DNA of 64,000 nucleotides from Flavobacterium lindanitolerans (lineage in GTDB: Bacteria > Bacteroidota > Bacteroidia > Flavobacteriales > Flavobacteriaceae): the NCBI RefSeq assembly GCF_002846575.1, contig NZ_PJND01000007.1, positions 2,108,001 to 2,172,000 on the forward strand, given 5' to 3'. Shown in pieces: positions 1 to 9,262 of this stretch (its first letter is position 1; every line of letters starts with the position of its first letter). Made by a program: the position numbers and the translations under genes. The notes below the pieces were generated by a model. That model did not search any database and was not told the origin of the DNA. It saw nothing but the letters and a program-made list of their open reading frames with translations.

Positions 1-192
1 AAAGCTCAAAAAGAACAAAGGATTTAATATGGCCCTGTTGATGGACTGCATTGCTGCAAGATAACCGGAATCATCCAGTTGTTTTAGTCCGGGATTTACA
101 GAGCAGGAGTAGCTGTAAAATAACCCTGCTATCAGGGCCAGCATCAGGGTTGAAATAATGAGTGTCAGTGTTGCCATAGTTGTTTTTTTCAT
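1..192 (-). CDS. DUF1772-like membrane protein, C-terminus cut by the window edge
   Basis: The visible 64 residues are the N-terminal part. They start MKKTTMATLT and run into a hydrophobic helix (about residues 6-28) followed by SVNPGLKQLDD and AMQSINRAILNP. That order, a first membrane helix followed by a conserved segment around the QSINR motif, is what I know from DUF1772 (anthrone-oxygenase-like) small membrane proteins. The biochemical role of most bacterial members is unknown. It lies 11 bases downstream of the cytochrome c gene on the same strand, so the two are probably co-transcribed. The rest of the gene lies left of base 1. Confidence 0.7.
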   Translation of the reverse strand, partial: MKKTTMATLTLIISTLMLALIAGLFYSYSCSVNPGLKQLDDSGYLAAMQSINRAILNPLFFLSF

Positions 193-203
193 GATTAGTG
201 GTT

Positions 204-497
204 TTATTTTCGTAATGATTTTATATAGGTTGCCACAGATTCAATTTCTGTTTGCGATAGTCTCTTTTCCCAACGGGGCATGCCTCTCCTGCCTTTAGAG
301 ATTACCAAAATAAGTTCAGTATTTTCCAAACGGCTTAGTTGCAGATTTTTTGCTCCAAAAAGCCCTTTTGTGCCATCACTTCCATGGCATCTTTGGCATT
401 TGTGCTCAAAAATAGATTTGCCTTCGGCGGTATTATTTTGCGCTTTAGTCTGGTGAATGCTTGCGGTCAGAAGGCCAATGTATAGAAATGTTTTCAT
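204..497 (-). CDS. Small secreted c-type cytochrome
   Basis: A 97-residue protein with a signal peptide (MKTFLYIGLLTASIHQTKAQ) and one heme c attachment site, CQRCH, near residue 34. A later GMP (about residue 73) would supply the axial methionine, as in class I cytochromes c. The mature protein is a minimal single-heme, periplasmic electron carrier. The end motif with IESVATYIKSL is the usual C-terminal helix of the family. It sits between an AraC regulator and a DUF1772 membrane protein on the same strand. The electron donor and acceptor cannot be told from the sequence. Confidence 0.85.
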   Translation of the reverse strand: MKTFLYIGLLTASIHQTKAQNNTAEGKSIFEHKCQRCHGSDGTKGLFGAKNLQLSRLENTELILVISKGRRGMPRWEKRLSQTEIESVATYIKSLRK

Positions 498-542
498 GTT
501 TTTTTCAGCAAAGTTGCCTGGAAAAACAGAAAGAAAATAGAA

Positions 543-1355
543 TCAAACCGACACAATGGGTTGTGCTGCAAAATTATTTTCAAATTCTGACAGATACAGT
601 TTTGGGGTCACGCCGGTAAATTCTTTAAAAGTGCGTATGAAATGTGACTGGTCTGAAAAGCCATTTTCATAGGCAATGTCAGAAAGTTTGGTATAATCAT
701 ATGTATGCAGCTGTGTCAGAGCGGAACGAAACCGGCAGACTCTTGCAAAAAGGCGGGGAGATATGCCAATGGAGTTTTCGAATCGTCTTTCAAATGTGCG
801 TTCTGACAGACTGAATTTTTTATGCAAATCGGTCAGGATAACCTCACCGTTGTAACGGATAATGGTTTCTGTGGCCTGCTGCAATATGAGGTCGGAGTTG
901 TCTTTTGAAGCAATCGTTAGAAGAAAATCGGAAATAAGCCTGATTTGATTTTCGACAGAAGCGGCTTCGGATAATTTTTCCAGCAAAATGGGCGTTTCCT
1001 TTGGCTGTAGCAATGATATATCCAGGCAGGTATCTGTAATTTCGCTCGCATTGATTCTAAAAAGAGAACCCAATACATGCGGTTTTAGGTAAAAGATAAT
1101 TTTGGTAAATTGTCCGAAAGAAAAAAGATTAATTGGTTTTATGGTCTGTCCGTAAAGATAAAAGCTGGAAAGTTTTTCGTTACAGGAATCCGTAAAAAAG
1201 CCATGATTGGATTGGCTGAATAGAATACCCGGACAGCCGTCTGCAAAAAAACGCAGGTAACTTTCAGACTGCAGGGAAGCGCCAGAGGTAATTACCTCAA
1301 TATGTTTTACAAATGCCGATAGCTGTAATGTTGGCGCTATGGAATTAAAATTCAT
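543..1355 (-). CDS. AraC family transcriptional regulator
   Basis: A 270-residue protein. The C-terminal third (about residues 165-255) is an AraC-type double helix-turn-helix: LSERTFERRFENSIG is the first recognition region and IAYENGFSDQSHFIRTFKEF with GVTPKLY is the second. The N-terminal half matches the DUF6597-type sensory domain common in Bacteroidota AraC proteins (GCPGILF near residue 40), whose ligand is generally unknown. A TATATTTG box lies 24-31 bases upstream of the ATG. It is 45 bases upstream of the cytochrome c gene and may control it. The target is an inference from position only. Confidence 0.9.
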   Translation of the reverse strand: MNFNSIAPTLQLSAFVKHIEVITSGASLQSESYLRFFADGCPGILFSQSNHGFFTDSCNEKLSSFYLYGQTIKPINLFSFGQFTKIIFYLKPHVLGSLFRINASEITDTCLDISLLQPKETPILLEKLSEAASVENQIRLISDFLLTIASKDNSDLILQQATETIIRYNGEVILTDLHKKFSLSERTFERRFENSIGISPRLFARVCRFRSALTQLHTYDYTKLSDIAYENGFSDQSHFIRTFKEFTGVTPKLYLSEFENNFAAQPIVSV

Positions 1356-1378
1356 CGCGTTTCTGTCTGTAGTTCATA

Positions 1379-1386
1379 CAAATATA
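1379..1386 (-). promoter_or_regulatory. Promoter -7 box of the AraC gene
   Basis: Read on the minus strand this is TATATTTG, a perfect match to the Bacteroidota -7 consensus TAnnTTTG, 24 bases before the ATG. The -33 element is weak. Confidence 0.5.
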
Positions 1387-1576
1387 CTAAATGTGTTTTG
1401 GAGAAAATAAAAAGTGAGGCTGTATTAGCATACAGAATTATGCCTTTGTTAATTGCAACTGAGAATTTCTATAGGATTATAACAAATTATAATATAAGCC
1501 TAAACTTTCTTCTCGTTAAATCTGATTATATTTACGTAAAGTAAAACGTATCATTAATTCCTTTAAATTAGAATTT

Positions 1577-3214
1577 ATGGATAATAATAAAATACCTTTT
1601 GAGGAATCTCTGGAGAGGCTTTTTGTTGAAGAAAGTGCTATTCCGGAACAGTTCCGAATCGGGGAAATCCACCAAAAAGAATACCTGAGCAATGGTGAAA
1701 TGAAAAAATGGAACGGAGAAGTCCATGAAGTCTATTCGCCTGTTTATATAAAAACAGCCAGCGGGTTGCAGCCAAAACTGATAGGGAGCTATCCGGTTGG
1801 AACCCCAAAAGAAGCACAGGCATCGCTTGATGCCGCTGTAGAGGCTTATAATGATGGGAGAGGAGAGTGGCCAACCATGAGCGTATCTGAAAGAATACAT
1901 CATGTGGAGCAGTTTACGGGCAGGATGATTGCTAAAAAGGAAATGGTAGTCAGGCTCATTATGTGGGAAATTGGAAAATCCTATGCTGATTCTGTAAAAG
2001 AGTTTGACAGGACGGTGGAGTATATTTATGCCACAATCGATTCGCTAAAAAACCTGGACAGGGATTCTTCACGCTTTGAAATTGCCGAAGGTATAGCCGC
2101 GCAGATTCGTCGTTCACCACTTGGAGTAGTACTTTGTATGGGACCATTTAATTATCCGTTAAATGAAACTTTTACAACATTGATTCCTGCACTGATAATG
2201 GGAAATACTATTCTCTTTAAACCACCCAAATTTGGAACCCTGCTGCATTATCCTTTGCAGGAAGCTTTTCAGGAAAGTTTTCCAAAAGGTGTCATCAATG
2301 TCATTTATGGCAGAGGCAGTGATATTATTCCGGGATTAATGCATTCAGGGAAAATTAATGTACTGACGCTCATAGGTTCCAGCAAAGTAGCCAATGAGTT
2401 GAAAAAGCAGCACCCAAAAGTAAACCGTCTTCGTGCCGTATTGGGATTGGATGCAAAAAATGCTTCAATCATTACTTCAAAAGCGGATATTGGTTTAGCT
2501 GTTAAAGAAACCATTACGGGTTCATTATCATTTAACGGACAGCGTTGCACGGCTTTGAAAATAGTATGGGTTCATCGCAGTATAGCTGACCAGTTTTTAA
2601 GTGAATTCAGCAAAGCGGTGAGCAATTTGAAATTTGGCCTCCCATGGGAAGAAGGAGTATCTTTAACACCACTACCTGAACCTTATAAAATAGATTATCT
2701 AAATGATTGCATTAAGGATGCTGAAGAACATGGTGCCAAGGTAGTCAATGAAAATGGAGGCGTATCAAAAGCGTCCTTTTTCTATCCGGCCGTGGTTTAT
2801 CCGGTAAATGAAAAGATGAAGCTTTATCACGAAGAACAATTCGGGCCTATTATTCCGGTGGTTCCTTTTGATGATGTCGAAGAAGTAATCCAATATCTGA
2901 TAGATGCTCAATACGGACAGCAGGTAAGTATTTTTAGTACGGATGCTTCTGAAGTAGGGGCACTTATCGACCCGTTAGTCAATCAGGTAAGCCGTGTCAA
3001 TATCAACAGCCAGTCGCAACGTGGACCCGATATTTTTCCTTTTACGGGAAGAAAAGACAGTGCAGAGGGAACTTTGTCTATTCCGGATGCCATCCGTTCT
3101 TTTTCTATCCGTTCGTTAGTGGCTTTTAAAATGAATGATGCCAATAAGGAACTCATTAATGAGATTGTGAATTCGGATAAATCTAATTTCCTAAGTACTA
3201 AATTTATATTTTAG
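1577..3214 (+). CDS. gapN: NADP-dependent glyceraldehyde-3-phosphate dehydrogenase type aldehyde dehydrogenase
   Basis: A 545-residue aldehyde dehydrogenase superfamily protein. The nucleotide-binding MGPFNYPLNETF and LFKPPK motifs are present (about residues 190-222), and the catalytic cysteine is in SFNGQRCTA (about residue 322). The GQRCTALK context and the EEQFGPIIPVVPF and SQRGPDIFPFTGRKDS segments are those of the non-phosphorylating, NADP-linked GapN group, which oxidises glyceraldehyde-3-phosphate to 3-phosphoglycerate and yields NADPH. An oddity is that the usual ELGG motif carrying the general-base glutamate reads VLGLDAKN here. The protein is about 60 residues longer than classical GapN. 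It stands alone, transcribed away from cydAB. Confidence 0.8.
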   Translation: MDNNKIPFEESLERLFVEESAIPEQFRIGEIHQKEYLSNGEMKKWNGEVHEVYSPVYIKTASGLQPKLIGSYPVGTPKEAQASLDAAVEAYNDGRGEWPTMSVSERIHHVEQFTGRMIAKKEMVVRLIMWEIGKSYADSVKEFDRTVEYIYATIDSLKNLDRDSSRFEIAEGIAAQIRRSPLGVVLCMGPFNYPLNETFTTLIPALIMGNTILFKPPKFGTLLHYPLQEAFQESFPKGVINVIYGRGSDIIPGLMHSGKINVLTLIGSSKVANELKKQHPKVNRLRAVLGLDAKNASIITSKADIGLAVKETITGSLSFNGQRCTALKIVWVHRSIADQFLSEFSKAVSNLKFGLPWEEGVSLTPLPEPYKIDYLNDCIKDAEEHGAKVVNENGGVSKASFFYPAVVYPVNEKMKLYHEEQFGPIIPVVPFDDVEEVIQYLIDAQYGQQVSIFSTDASEVGALIDPLVNQVSRVNINSQSQRGPDIFPFTGRKDSAEGTLSIPDAIRSFSIRSLVAFKMNDANKELINEIVNSDKSNFLSTKFIF

Positions 3215-3282
3215 TTGATAGTCGAAAGTTGATAGTCAAAAGTCGAAAGTCGATAGTGGAAAATCGATAGTCGATAGTTGAA
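3213..3282 (+). repeat. Short tandem GATAGT/GTCGAAAGT repeat
   Basis: Immediately after the gapN stop there is about 70 bases of imperfect repetition of GATAGTCGAAAGT-like units. A similar low-complexity GATAG-rich tract occurs at 49105-49200. No coding potential is seen. Confidence 0.7.
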
Positions 3283-3311
3283 AAGGTCTGCCTTTGGGTG
3301 GGCCTTTTTTA
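3280..3311 (+). terminator. Rho-independent terminator, probably bidirectional
   Basis: AAAGGTCTGCC, a four-base loop and GGTGGGCCTTTTTT form a stem with G-U pairs followed by a T run. It lies between the convergent gapN and cydB genes. Confidence 0.65.
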
Positions 3312-4337
3312 GTTTTCTTCGTTTTCAAGAATTTTAATCATCTTGAAGGATTTCAGCAAATGAAAAAGTCCGGGTAGAATTATCAGTCCACCAATGATAA
3401 GGGAAATGCCCAGGATGGTTATCGTACTTTCCGGGGCCATATTGTCCAGTAAGCTGATTTGTCCTGTTTTGGTAATGATAAGTTTAGGGAAATGGGCGCC
3501 TACGGCGGCAGAAAGAATCAGCAATACCTGAAGTCCTGCTAAAAACCGGCACCATACTATTTTCCCTTTTCGGATGCTTTTCCAAAGCGGAACCAGTAAC
3601 AATCCCGATACTGCTACTGCGCCAATGGCGTAATAATTTTTGAGTACGTCGAGAACAAATTTATTTTCTTCAAAGTAGGCTACGGCAAGTGTCACAAATC
3701 CTAAAATAACCACTATCCACGTAGCTATTCCTGCTTTACGGATATACATTCTCCTTTCATATTCTGTCGCTTCTCCAATCAAGAAAGTAGCAGAAAGGAA
3801 TACGCATAGCGCACTGAAGAAAAATCCGGTGAGGATAGGAAACGGCTGTAACCATGGTTTTATATAAACGGAGACAAAATCGGCATTAGGAGTGTTTTCA
3901 AGAAGAACGATATTGCCGCTAATCAAAGCTCCGTATGTCATGCCCAGAAAAATTGGAGTAACAAGACATGAAAATTCAAACATGCGGTCGTATAACAACT
4001 GTGATTTGTCTTTTACGGCATCATAATGGCGGAAAACAAATGCAACACCGCGAAGTGTAATGCCCAGTAAAATTAAGGTCAGCGGAATGTGGAGGTAAAT
4101 AATGATAACGTTGTAAAATCCGGGAAAAGCAATCCAAAGAATTACAATCAGGATAATAATCCAGATATGGTTGGCTTCCCAGACGGGGCCCATAACGCTA
4201 TAAACCCTTTTCTTGATAGAGACCCGGTGGTCTTTTGATGAAAAAAGTTCCAATATTCCGGCACCAAAATCAGCACCACCCAGCAAGGCATAAAGGAATA
4301 ATGAAAACAATGTAAAGAATAAGACAACGTATAGCAT
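3309..4337 (-). CDS. cydB: Cytochrome bd quinol oxidase subunit II
   Basis: A 342-residue, multi-pass inner-membrane protein of the usual CydB length. The N-terminal segment YALLGGADFGAGILE and the following GPVWEANHIWII are the CydB signature. About eight to nine hydrophobic helices follow. CydB is the structural partner of CydA in the high-affinity terminal oxidase, which reduces oxygen to water with quinol electrons. It starts 5 bases after the cydA stop, so the two are translated from one message. No CydX-like small subunit was seen after it. Confidence 0.95.
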   Translation of the reverse strand: MLYVVLFFTLFSLFLYALLGGADFGAGILELFSSKDHRVSIKKRVYSVMGPVWEANHIWIIILIVILWIAFPGFYNVIIIYLHIPLTLILLGITLRGVAFVFRHYDAVKDKSQLLYDRMFEFSCLVTPIFLGMTYGALISGNIVLLENTPNADFVSVYIKPWLQPFPILTGFFFSALCVFLSATFLIGEATEYERRMYIRKAGIATWIVVILGFVTLAVAYFEENKFVLDVLKNYYAIGAVAVSGLLLVPLWKSIRKGKIVWCRFLAGLQVLLILSAAVGAHFPKLIITKTGQISLLDNMAPESTITILGISLIIGGLIILPGLFHLLKSFKMIKILENEEN

Positions 4338-4342
4338 AATCT

Positions 4343-5644
4343 TTAATTTTCAGAGTTATTGAGTACTTTAATCTGACGTATCATCAGCCAGGTTACCGCA
4401 ACGGAAAGGACGGCATATAGGATTACATAAAGGTAAAAGCTATAAATCATTCCCGGCATTGGCGTAACCGCATCTTTGGTACGCATCACATTATGGATAA
4501 TCCAGGGTTGTCTCCCTACTTCCGTAACAATCCATCCGGCTTCCAGAGCCAGAAAACCGACAGGCGCCAGACAGGCAAAAAACAGCCAGTACTTCTTGGA
4601 GGCTTGCCATTTTTTCTTTTTAAGGCTTATAAAATAAAGCAGTCCCGAAAACATGAGCAGTGTTCCAAGTCCTACCATAACCTGAAAAGCGTAATGGGTG
4701 ATAGCAACCGGAGGATGGTCTTCTTTTGGGAAGTCGTTCAGGCCTTTAACCTCGGCATTAAAATCACCAAAAGACAAGAATGAAAGTGCTTTCGGGATTT
4801 CAAGTTTATAACTAACCGTTTGGGCTTCTTCGTCTACAATCCCGCCAATATAGAGTGGTGCCCCTTTTTCGGTTTCATAATGGGCTTCCATAGCCGCCAG
4901 CTTTACCGGCTGTCTTTGGGCAATGTCTTTGGCAGAAAGGTCACCGCTCAAAGGTTGTAACAGTGCTGCGACAGCTCCAAAAACGATGGCTATTTTGAAA
5001 GCCTCCAGGTGTAGTGCTACGTTTCTGTTTTTATAAATCTGCCAGGCATGAATTCCCGCTACAGCAAAAGAAGTAGCGACAAAGGCGGCCAATGTCATGT
5101 GTAAGGCTTGTGTAAACCATGCCGGATTAAGAAAAGCTTTTAAAGGGTCGATATTGAGAAATTCACCATTTACATAATCAAAACCGGAAGGAGCATTCAT
5201 CCAGCTGTTGGCCGAAACCACCAATATTCCGGAAGCAACCCCGGAAAGCCCCACAATGATTCCTGTTAGCAAATGGAATTTTTCCGGTAGTTTGTTCCAG
5301 CCGTACAGATAAAATCCCAGAGCCAGTGCTTCTACAAAAAAAGCGGCTCCTTCGAGTGAGAAAGGCATTCCGATTATTGGCCCGGCGTGTTTCATGAATT
5401 CGGGCCATAATAATCCCAATTCAAACGATAAGGCCGTGCCCGAAACGGCACCCGTCACAAAGAAGATAGCGACGCCTTTTTGCCAGGATTTTGTCAGTTT
5501 GAGAAAAACAGGTTTTCTTGTCTTTAGCCATTTGTAATGTGAAAGCACCATAAAGAAAGGCATTACCATTCCAATACAGGCAAAGACAATATGGAAAATG
5601 AGGGTAAATGCCATCTGCATTCTTGCAGCATCTAAATTATCCAT
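4343..5644 (-). CDS. cydA: Cytochrome bd quinol oxidase subunit I
   Basis: A 433-residue, multi-pass membrane protein. The heme ligand histidine is at about residue 18 (LIFHIVFACIG), and the conserved GRQPW motif after the quinol-binding Q-loop is at about residue 377. The length puts it with short-Q-loop CydA proteins rather than the longer E. coli form. It binds hemes b558, b595 and d and oxidises menaquinol. It is the first gene of a cydAB operon with a TATCTTTG box 22 bases before the ATG. Cytochrome bd supports growth at low oxygen and under nitrosative or sulfide stress. Confidence 0.95.
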   Translation of the reverse strand: MDNLDAARMQMAFTLIFHIVFACIGMVMPFFMVLSHYKWLKTRKPVFLKLTKSWQKGVAIFFVTGAVSGTALSFELGLLWPEFMKHAGPIIGMPFSLEGAAFFVEALALGFYLYGWNKLPEKFHLLTGIIVGLSGVASGILVVSANSWMNAPSGFDYVNGEFLNIDPLKAFLNPAWFTQALHMTLAAFVATSFAVAGIHAWQIYKNRNVALHLEAFKIAIVFGAVAALLQPLSGDLSAKDIAQRQPVKLAAMEAHYETEKGAPLYIGGIVDEEAQTVSYKLEIPKALSFLSFGDFNAEVKGLNDFPKEDHPPVAITHYAFQVMVGLGTLLMFSGLLYFISLKKKKWQASKKYWLFFACLAPVGFLALEAGWIVTEVGRQPWIIHNVMRTKDAVTPMPGMIYSFYLYVILYAVLSVAVTWLMIRQIKVLNNSEN

Positions 5645-5665
5645 AAGAGTTTCAATTTAGCCTAA

Positions 5666-5673
5666 CAAAGATA
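5666..5673 (-). promoter_or_regulatory. Promoter -7 box of cydAB
   Basis: On the minus strand it reads TATCTTTG, matching TAnnTTTG, 22 bases upstream of the cydA start codon. The -33 element is not clear. Confidence 0.5.
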
Positions 5674-5919
5674 GTTCAGAAAAGGCAGGAATCCTTGTTT
5701 TTTCTGACTTAAATTGATTAAAAATGAAGATTTTGGCTGTAAAATATAAAGTGAAATAAAACCGTTTCTTTAACAAAAAGATAGCTTTAGGATTGAAGCC
5801 CGAAGAAAAAAATACTTTGTATCAAAAAAATCATAAAAGAGCCAATTTTATGGAAGGATTTAGCGTTTTTGTTAATAGTGAAAAATAACAATTTTTGATA
5901 TTTCTGTTTTTTGATTTGA

Positions 5920-5948
5920 TTTGGAATCGGCAAAAAATAGTATCTTTG
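5920..5948 (+). promoter_or_regulatory. Promoter of the class V aminotransferase gene
   Basis: TTTG at 5920-5923, a 17-base spacer and TATCTTTG at 5941-5948 give a near-perfect Bacteroidota -33/-7 promoter. It lies inside the longest open frame (which reaches back to 5895), so translation must begin downstream, at 5967. Confidence 0.7.
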
Positions 5949-5966
5949 GAGCAAATAAATAGCATA

Positions 5967-7457
5967 ATGACCACAACTGAAATGTCTACCGAACTTGAAC
6001 AGTATTTCCAGCAATTCCGAAATAATATTATTGGGATTGACCAGGAATTTATTTCTCCTTTTGGGAAAAAGAAAATCATTTATACGGATTGGACAGCGAG
6101 TGGCCGCCTTTATCGCCCGATAGAGGAAAAGCTTATGAATGATTTTGGCCCGTTTGTAGCCAATACGCATACGGAAACTACGGTTTCGGGAACGGCAATG
6201 ACTATGGCCTATCACGAAGCACGACATATTATTAAAAAGCATGTTAATGCCAATGAAGATGATATACTGATAGCAGACGGGACGGGTATGACGGGAGTGA
6301 TTAATAAATTCCAAAGAATCCTTGGTTTGAAAATTCCGGAAAACCTTCGCGAATTTACTGCTATTCCGGACGAAAAACGACCTGTTGTTTTTGTTTCGCA
6401 TATGGAGCACCACTCCAACCAGACTTCATGGCTGGAAACTATTGCTAAAGTAGAAGTGATTCCGGCCTGTGAAAAAGGATTACTTTGTATGGATAGTTTT
6501 AAGGCGCTTTTGGAGAAATACAAAGACCATACGCTAAAGATTGCTTCCATAACTTCCTGCTCAAATGTTACAGGTATCAGAACGCCGTATTATGAAGTGG
6601 CAAAACTGATGCATCAGAACAATGGTGTCTGTTTTGTAGATTTTGCCTGTTCGGCTCCGTATGTTGATATTAATATGCATCCGGAAGATAAGGAAGCCTA
6701 TTTGGATGCTATCTTCTTTTCACCGCATAAATTTCTCGGCGGACCTGGTACTTCGGGAATTTTAATTTTCAACAAAAAGCTGTATAAAAACATGATTCCG
6801 GACCATCCGGGTGGTGGAACTGTATCGTGGACAAACCCGTGGGGTGAACATAAATATCTTGATAATATAGAGGAACGTGAAGATGGTGGTACTCCGGGTT
6901 TTCTTCAGGCCATCAAAACCGCTTTGGCTATACAGCTCAAAGAAAAGATGGGTGTGAAGAACATACTAAAAAGAGAACACGAAATAATCGATTACGTTTT
7001 TTCTGAACTGGGCGCTATTCCCAATATCACTATTTTGGCAGACCAGCATAAAGACAGATTGGGCGTGATTTCCTTTTATATTGACGGTTTGCATTTCAAT
7101 CTGGGAGTAAAACTGCTGAATGATAAATTCGGAATACAGACCCGAGGAGGTTGCAGTTGTGCCGGAACTTACGGACATTATTTACTGCATGTTGATGAAG
7201 AAACTTCGCACGACCTGACGAATTCTATTACAGCAGGTGACCTGATTAGAAAACCGGGATGGATTCGAATGTCAATTCATCCTACCACTACCAATGCAGA
7301 GATTCAGTTTGTCTGTGAAAGTATCAAAGCCGTAGCCCAAAACCACGAGGAGTGGGGTAGCGAATATGAATACCATAAAAACTCCAACGAGTTTACCCAT
7401 AAAAATGCTTCAAACCCCGAAAAAGAGTTGGTGAAACAGTGGTTTAGCGCTATTTAG
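5967..7457 (+). CDS. Class V aminotransferase, cysteine-desulfurase-like PLP enzyme
   Basis: A 496-residue fold-type I PLP enzyme. The PLP-binding lysine is in FFSPHKFLGGPGTSG (about residue 255), and the substrate-side segment TRGGCSCAGTYG (about residue 395) places two cysteines where NifS/SufS-type enzymes have their active loop. The length exceeds SufS (about 400). This long subgroup is common in Bacteroidota, and its substrate is not established. Start chosen at 5967 because a promoter occupies 5920-5948. The frame open to 5895 would add 24 residues encoded upstream of the transcription start. Its last 8 bases overlap the convergent acyltransferase gene. Confidence 0.85.
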   Translation: MTTTEMSTELEQYFQQFRNNIIGIDQEFISPFGKKKIIYTDWTASGRLYRPIEEKLMNDFGPFVANTHTETTVSGTAMTMAYHEARHIIKKHVNANEDDILIADGTGMTGVINKFQRILGLKIPENLREFTAIPDEKRPVVFVSHMEHHSNQTSWLETIAKVEVIPACEKGLLCMDSFKALLEKYKDHTLKIASITSCSNVTGIRTPYYEVAKLMHQNNGVCFVDFACSAPYVDINMHPEDKEAYLDAIFFSPHKFLGGPGTSGILIFNKKLYKNMIPDHPGGGTVSWTNPWGEHKYLDNIEEREDGGTPGFLQAIKTALAIQLKEKMGVKNILKREHEIIDYVFSELGAIPNITILADQHKDRLGVISFYIDGLHFNLGVKLLNDKFGIQTRGGCSCAGTYGHYLLHVDEETSHDLTNSITAGDLIRKPGWIRMSIHPTTTNAEIQFVCESIKAVAQNHEEWGSEYEYHKNSNEFTHKNASNPEKELVKQWFSAI

Positions 7458-8331
7458 GAGATTTGTCGCGGAATTTCCAACGTTTGTGCGTCCACAGATA
7501 ATATTCCGGAGCTTTTAAGATTTGTTGTTCTACCATGCGAAGAAACATATCAGAAATCTGGTAGTTTGGAATTTCTTTCGGATGGTCCACCATTTCGGCA
7601 AAAGTGGCTTCATAATAACCGCGTTTGGTTTTGACCACATCCACAAAAATTACATTCAGGTCCATTCGTTTGGCAATCATTTCGGCTCCTGTATGCATAG
7701 GTACCCTTACGCCAAAAAAATCTCCCCAATGAAAAGCTTTGGATGCTTTTGGAGATTGGTCACTGGCAAAGCCATAGACGCCTTTTATACCATTTTTTTG
7801 ATTTTCATGGATAACATTGATGGTTTCTTTCGTATCGATAAGATGTGCATGGAATTTGGCACGGATGTTTCTTACCAGTTTGTCAAAATATTTGTTGCGA
7901 ATTGTTTTATAGATGGCATAGCCTTTAAAAGTAATTTTTCGATTCATTGAAATCAGCCATTCATAACTTCCGTAATGAGAACAGAACAGGGCTATGCTTT
8001 TTCCTCTTTTTTCCATTTCAAGATATACTTCGAGGTTGGTAAACTTGAAACGCTTTTCAATTTCCGAATCCGAAATGGTCATTGTTTTTATCATTTCGAC
8101 AAAATTATCGCAGAAATGATGGTAGAATTTCTTTTCAACAATGCGTTTTTCCTGTTTGGAAAGATGGGGAAGGGCAATATCAAGATTCTCCCTAACCGTC
8201 TTTTTTCTATAACCGATAATGTAATAAACCAGAATATAAACACAATCAGAGAAAAAATAAAGTACTCTAAAAGGCAATATTGACATCAGCCACAAGAACG
8301 GATAAAGAATAATAAAAAGTAGTAACTGCAT
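7450..8331 (-). CDS. LpxL/HtrB-type lipid A acyltransferase
   Basis: A 293-residue protein with an N-terminal membrane anchor (about residues 1-40) and the acyltransferase motif SHYGSYEW (about residues 118-125), giving the HxxxxE catalytic dyad. FASDQSP and VPMHTGAEMIA (about residues 193-220) match later conserved blocks of the family. The enzyme is expected to add secondary acyl chains to lipid A at the inner membrane, or to act on ornithine-type or other lysophospholipids. Bacteroidota have several paralogues, so the exact acceptor is open. Start at 8331, 18 bases from a TATATTTG box. Confidence 0.85.
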   Translation of the reverse strand: MQLLLFIILYPFLWLMSILPFRVLYFFSDCVYILVYYIIGYRKKTVRENLDIALPHLSKQEKRIVEKKFYHHFCDNFVEMIKTMTISDSEIEKRFKFTNLEVYLEMEKRGKSIALFCSHYGSYEWLISMNRKITFKGYAIYKTIRNKYFDKLVRNIRAKFHAHLIDTKETINVIHENQKNGIKGVYGFASDQSPKASKAFHWGDFFGVRVPMHTGAEMIAKRMDLNVIFVDVVKTKRGYYEATFAEMVDHPKEIPNYQISDMFLRMVEQQILKAPEYYLWTHKRWKFRDKSPK

Positions 8332-8348
8332 TCGAGGAATATTTTATG

Positions 8349-8356
8349 CAAATATA
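8349..8356 (-). promoter_or_regulatory. Promoter -7 box of the acyltransferase gene
   Basis: On the minus strand it reads TATATTTG, matching TAnnTTTG, 18 bases upstream of the ATG. Confidence 0.45.
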
Positions 8357-8436
8357 AGGCTAATGCTGTTAAATAGTATAGTGCTTTTACAATTGATAAG
8401 GAAAGGGTTTGTATTTTTACGCTCAAATTACCTCTT

Positions 8437-9060
8437 ATGAATATTTTTCTTATCGTTATTATTGCCATGAATTTGATTGTTAGTTTCAAAGGATTCAACG
8501 ATTTGTCTTTTTTCAGAAAATACGAATTCCATGTAGGCAGCATTCGTGCCGGTGAACAGATTCGTATGTTTTCTTCAGGATTTCTTCATGTAGATATTGC
8601 GCATCTGGCATTTAATATGCTGACGCTTTATTTGTTTGCTCCTTATGTAATTGCAGGATTGGGTTCGTTTACTTTCCTTATGATTTATGCCGGAAGTCTT
8701 ATTTTAGGTAATCTGTTGACTATGGCTTTACATAAAAATGATTATAGCTACAGGGCAGTGGGAGCATCAGGAGCGGTAATAGGAGTGGTTTATGCTGCTA
8801 TTCTGGTACAGCCCGCGTTAGAAATTTATTTTATGCCGGGTTATATTTTTGGAATTATCTATCTTTTATATTCGATTTACGGAATGAAATCCAAAAGTGA
8901 TAATATTGGGCATACGGCACATTTTGGAGGGGCTATTGGTGGCTATATCATTACTCTGTCACGTGCGCCTGTTATTATTTCCGAAAACACTTTTACGGTA
9001 ATCATACTTGCTGTTCCTATTGTCATACTTTTTATCATGGCTAAGACAGGAAAATTGTAA
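8437..9060 (+). CDS. Rhomboid family intramembrane serine protease
   Basis: A 207-residue protein with about six hydrophobic helices. The rhomboid elements appear in order: HVDIAHLAFNMLTLYLF (about residues 51-67), the catalytic serine in GASGAVIG (about residue 113), and the catalytic histidine in HTAHFGGAIGGY (about residue 160). It cleaves membrane-embedded substrates in the inner membrane; the substrate here is unknown. It is divergent from the acyltransferase gene, with 105 bases between the starts, and appears monocistronic. The length is that of a minimal six-helix bacterial rhomboid. Confidence 0.92.
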   Translation: MNIFLIVIIAMNLIVSFKGFNDLSFFRKYEFHVGSIRAGEQIRMFSSGFLHVDIAHLAFNMLTLYLFAPYVIAGLGSFTFLMIYAGSLILGNLLTMALHKNDYSYRAVGASGAVIGVVYAAILVQPALEIYFMPGYIFGIIYLLYSIYGMKSKSDNIGHTAHFGGAIGGYIITLSRAPVIISENTFTVIILAVPIVILFIMAKTGKL

Positions 9061-9262
9061 TTTTTAAAAAAATGTTTTTTACAGCGGCCTGTAATTTATA
9101 AGGCTTAGCTTTCAGTATTTTAGTGTTAAAAATAATTAGTTATTTATTTAAAAAACCTGTATTTTTATACTGGTTTTGCAAAAAACATGACCAAAAAAAG
9201 AAGGCAATTCTGATATTGGCACGTAATTTGGAAATACTCAAAAAAAAATAAATACAAACACT

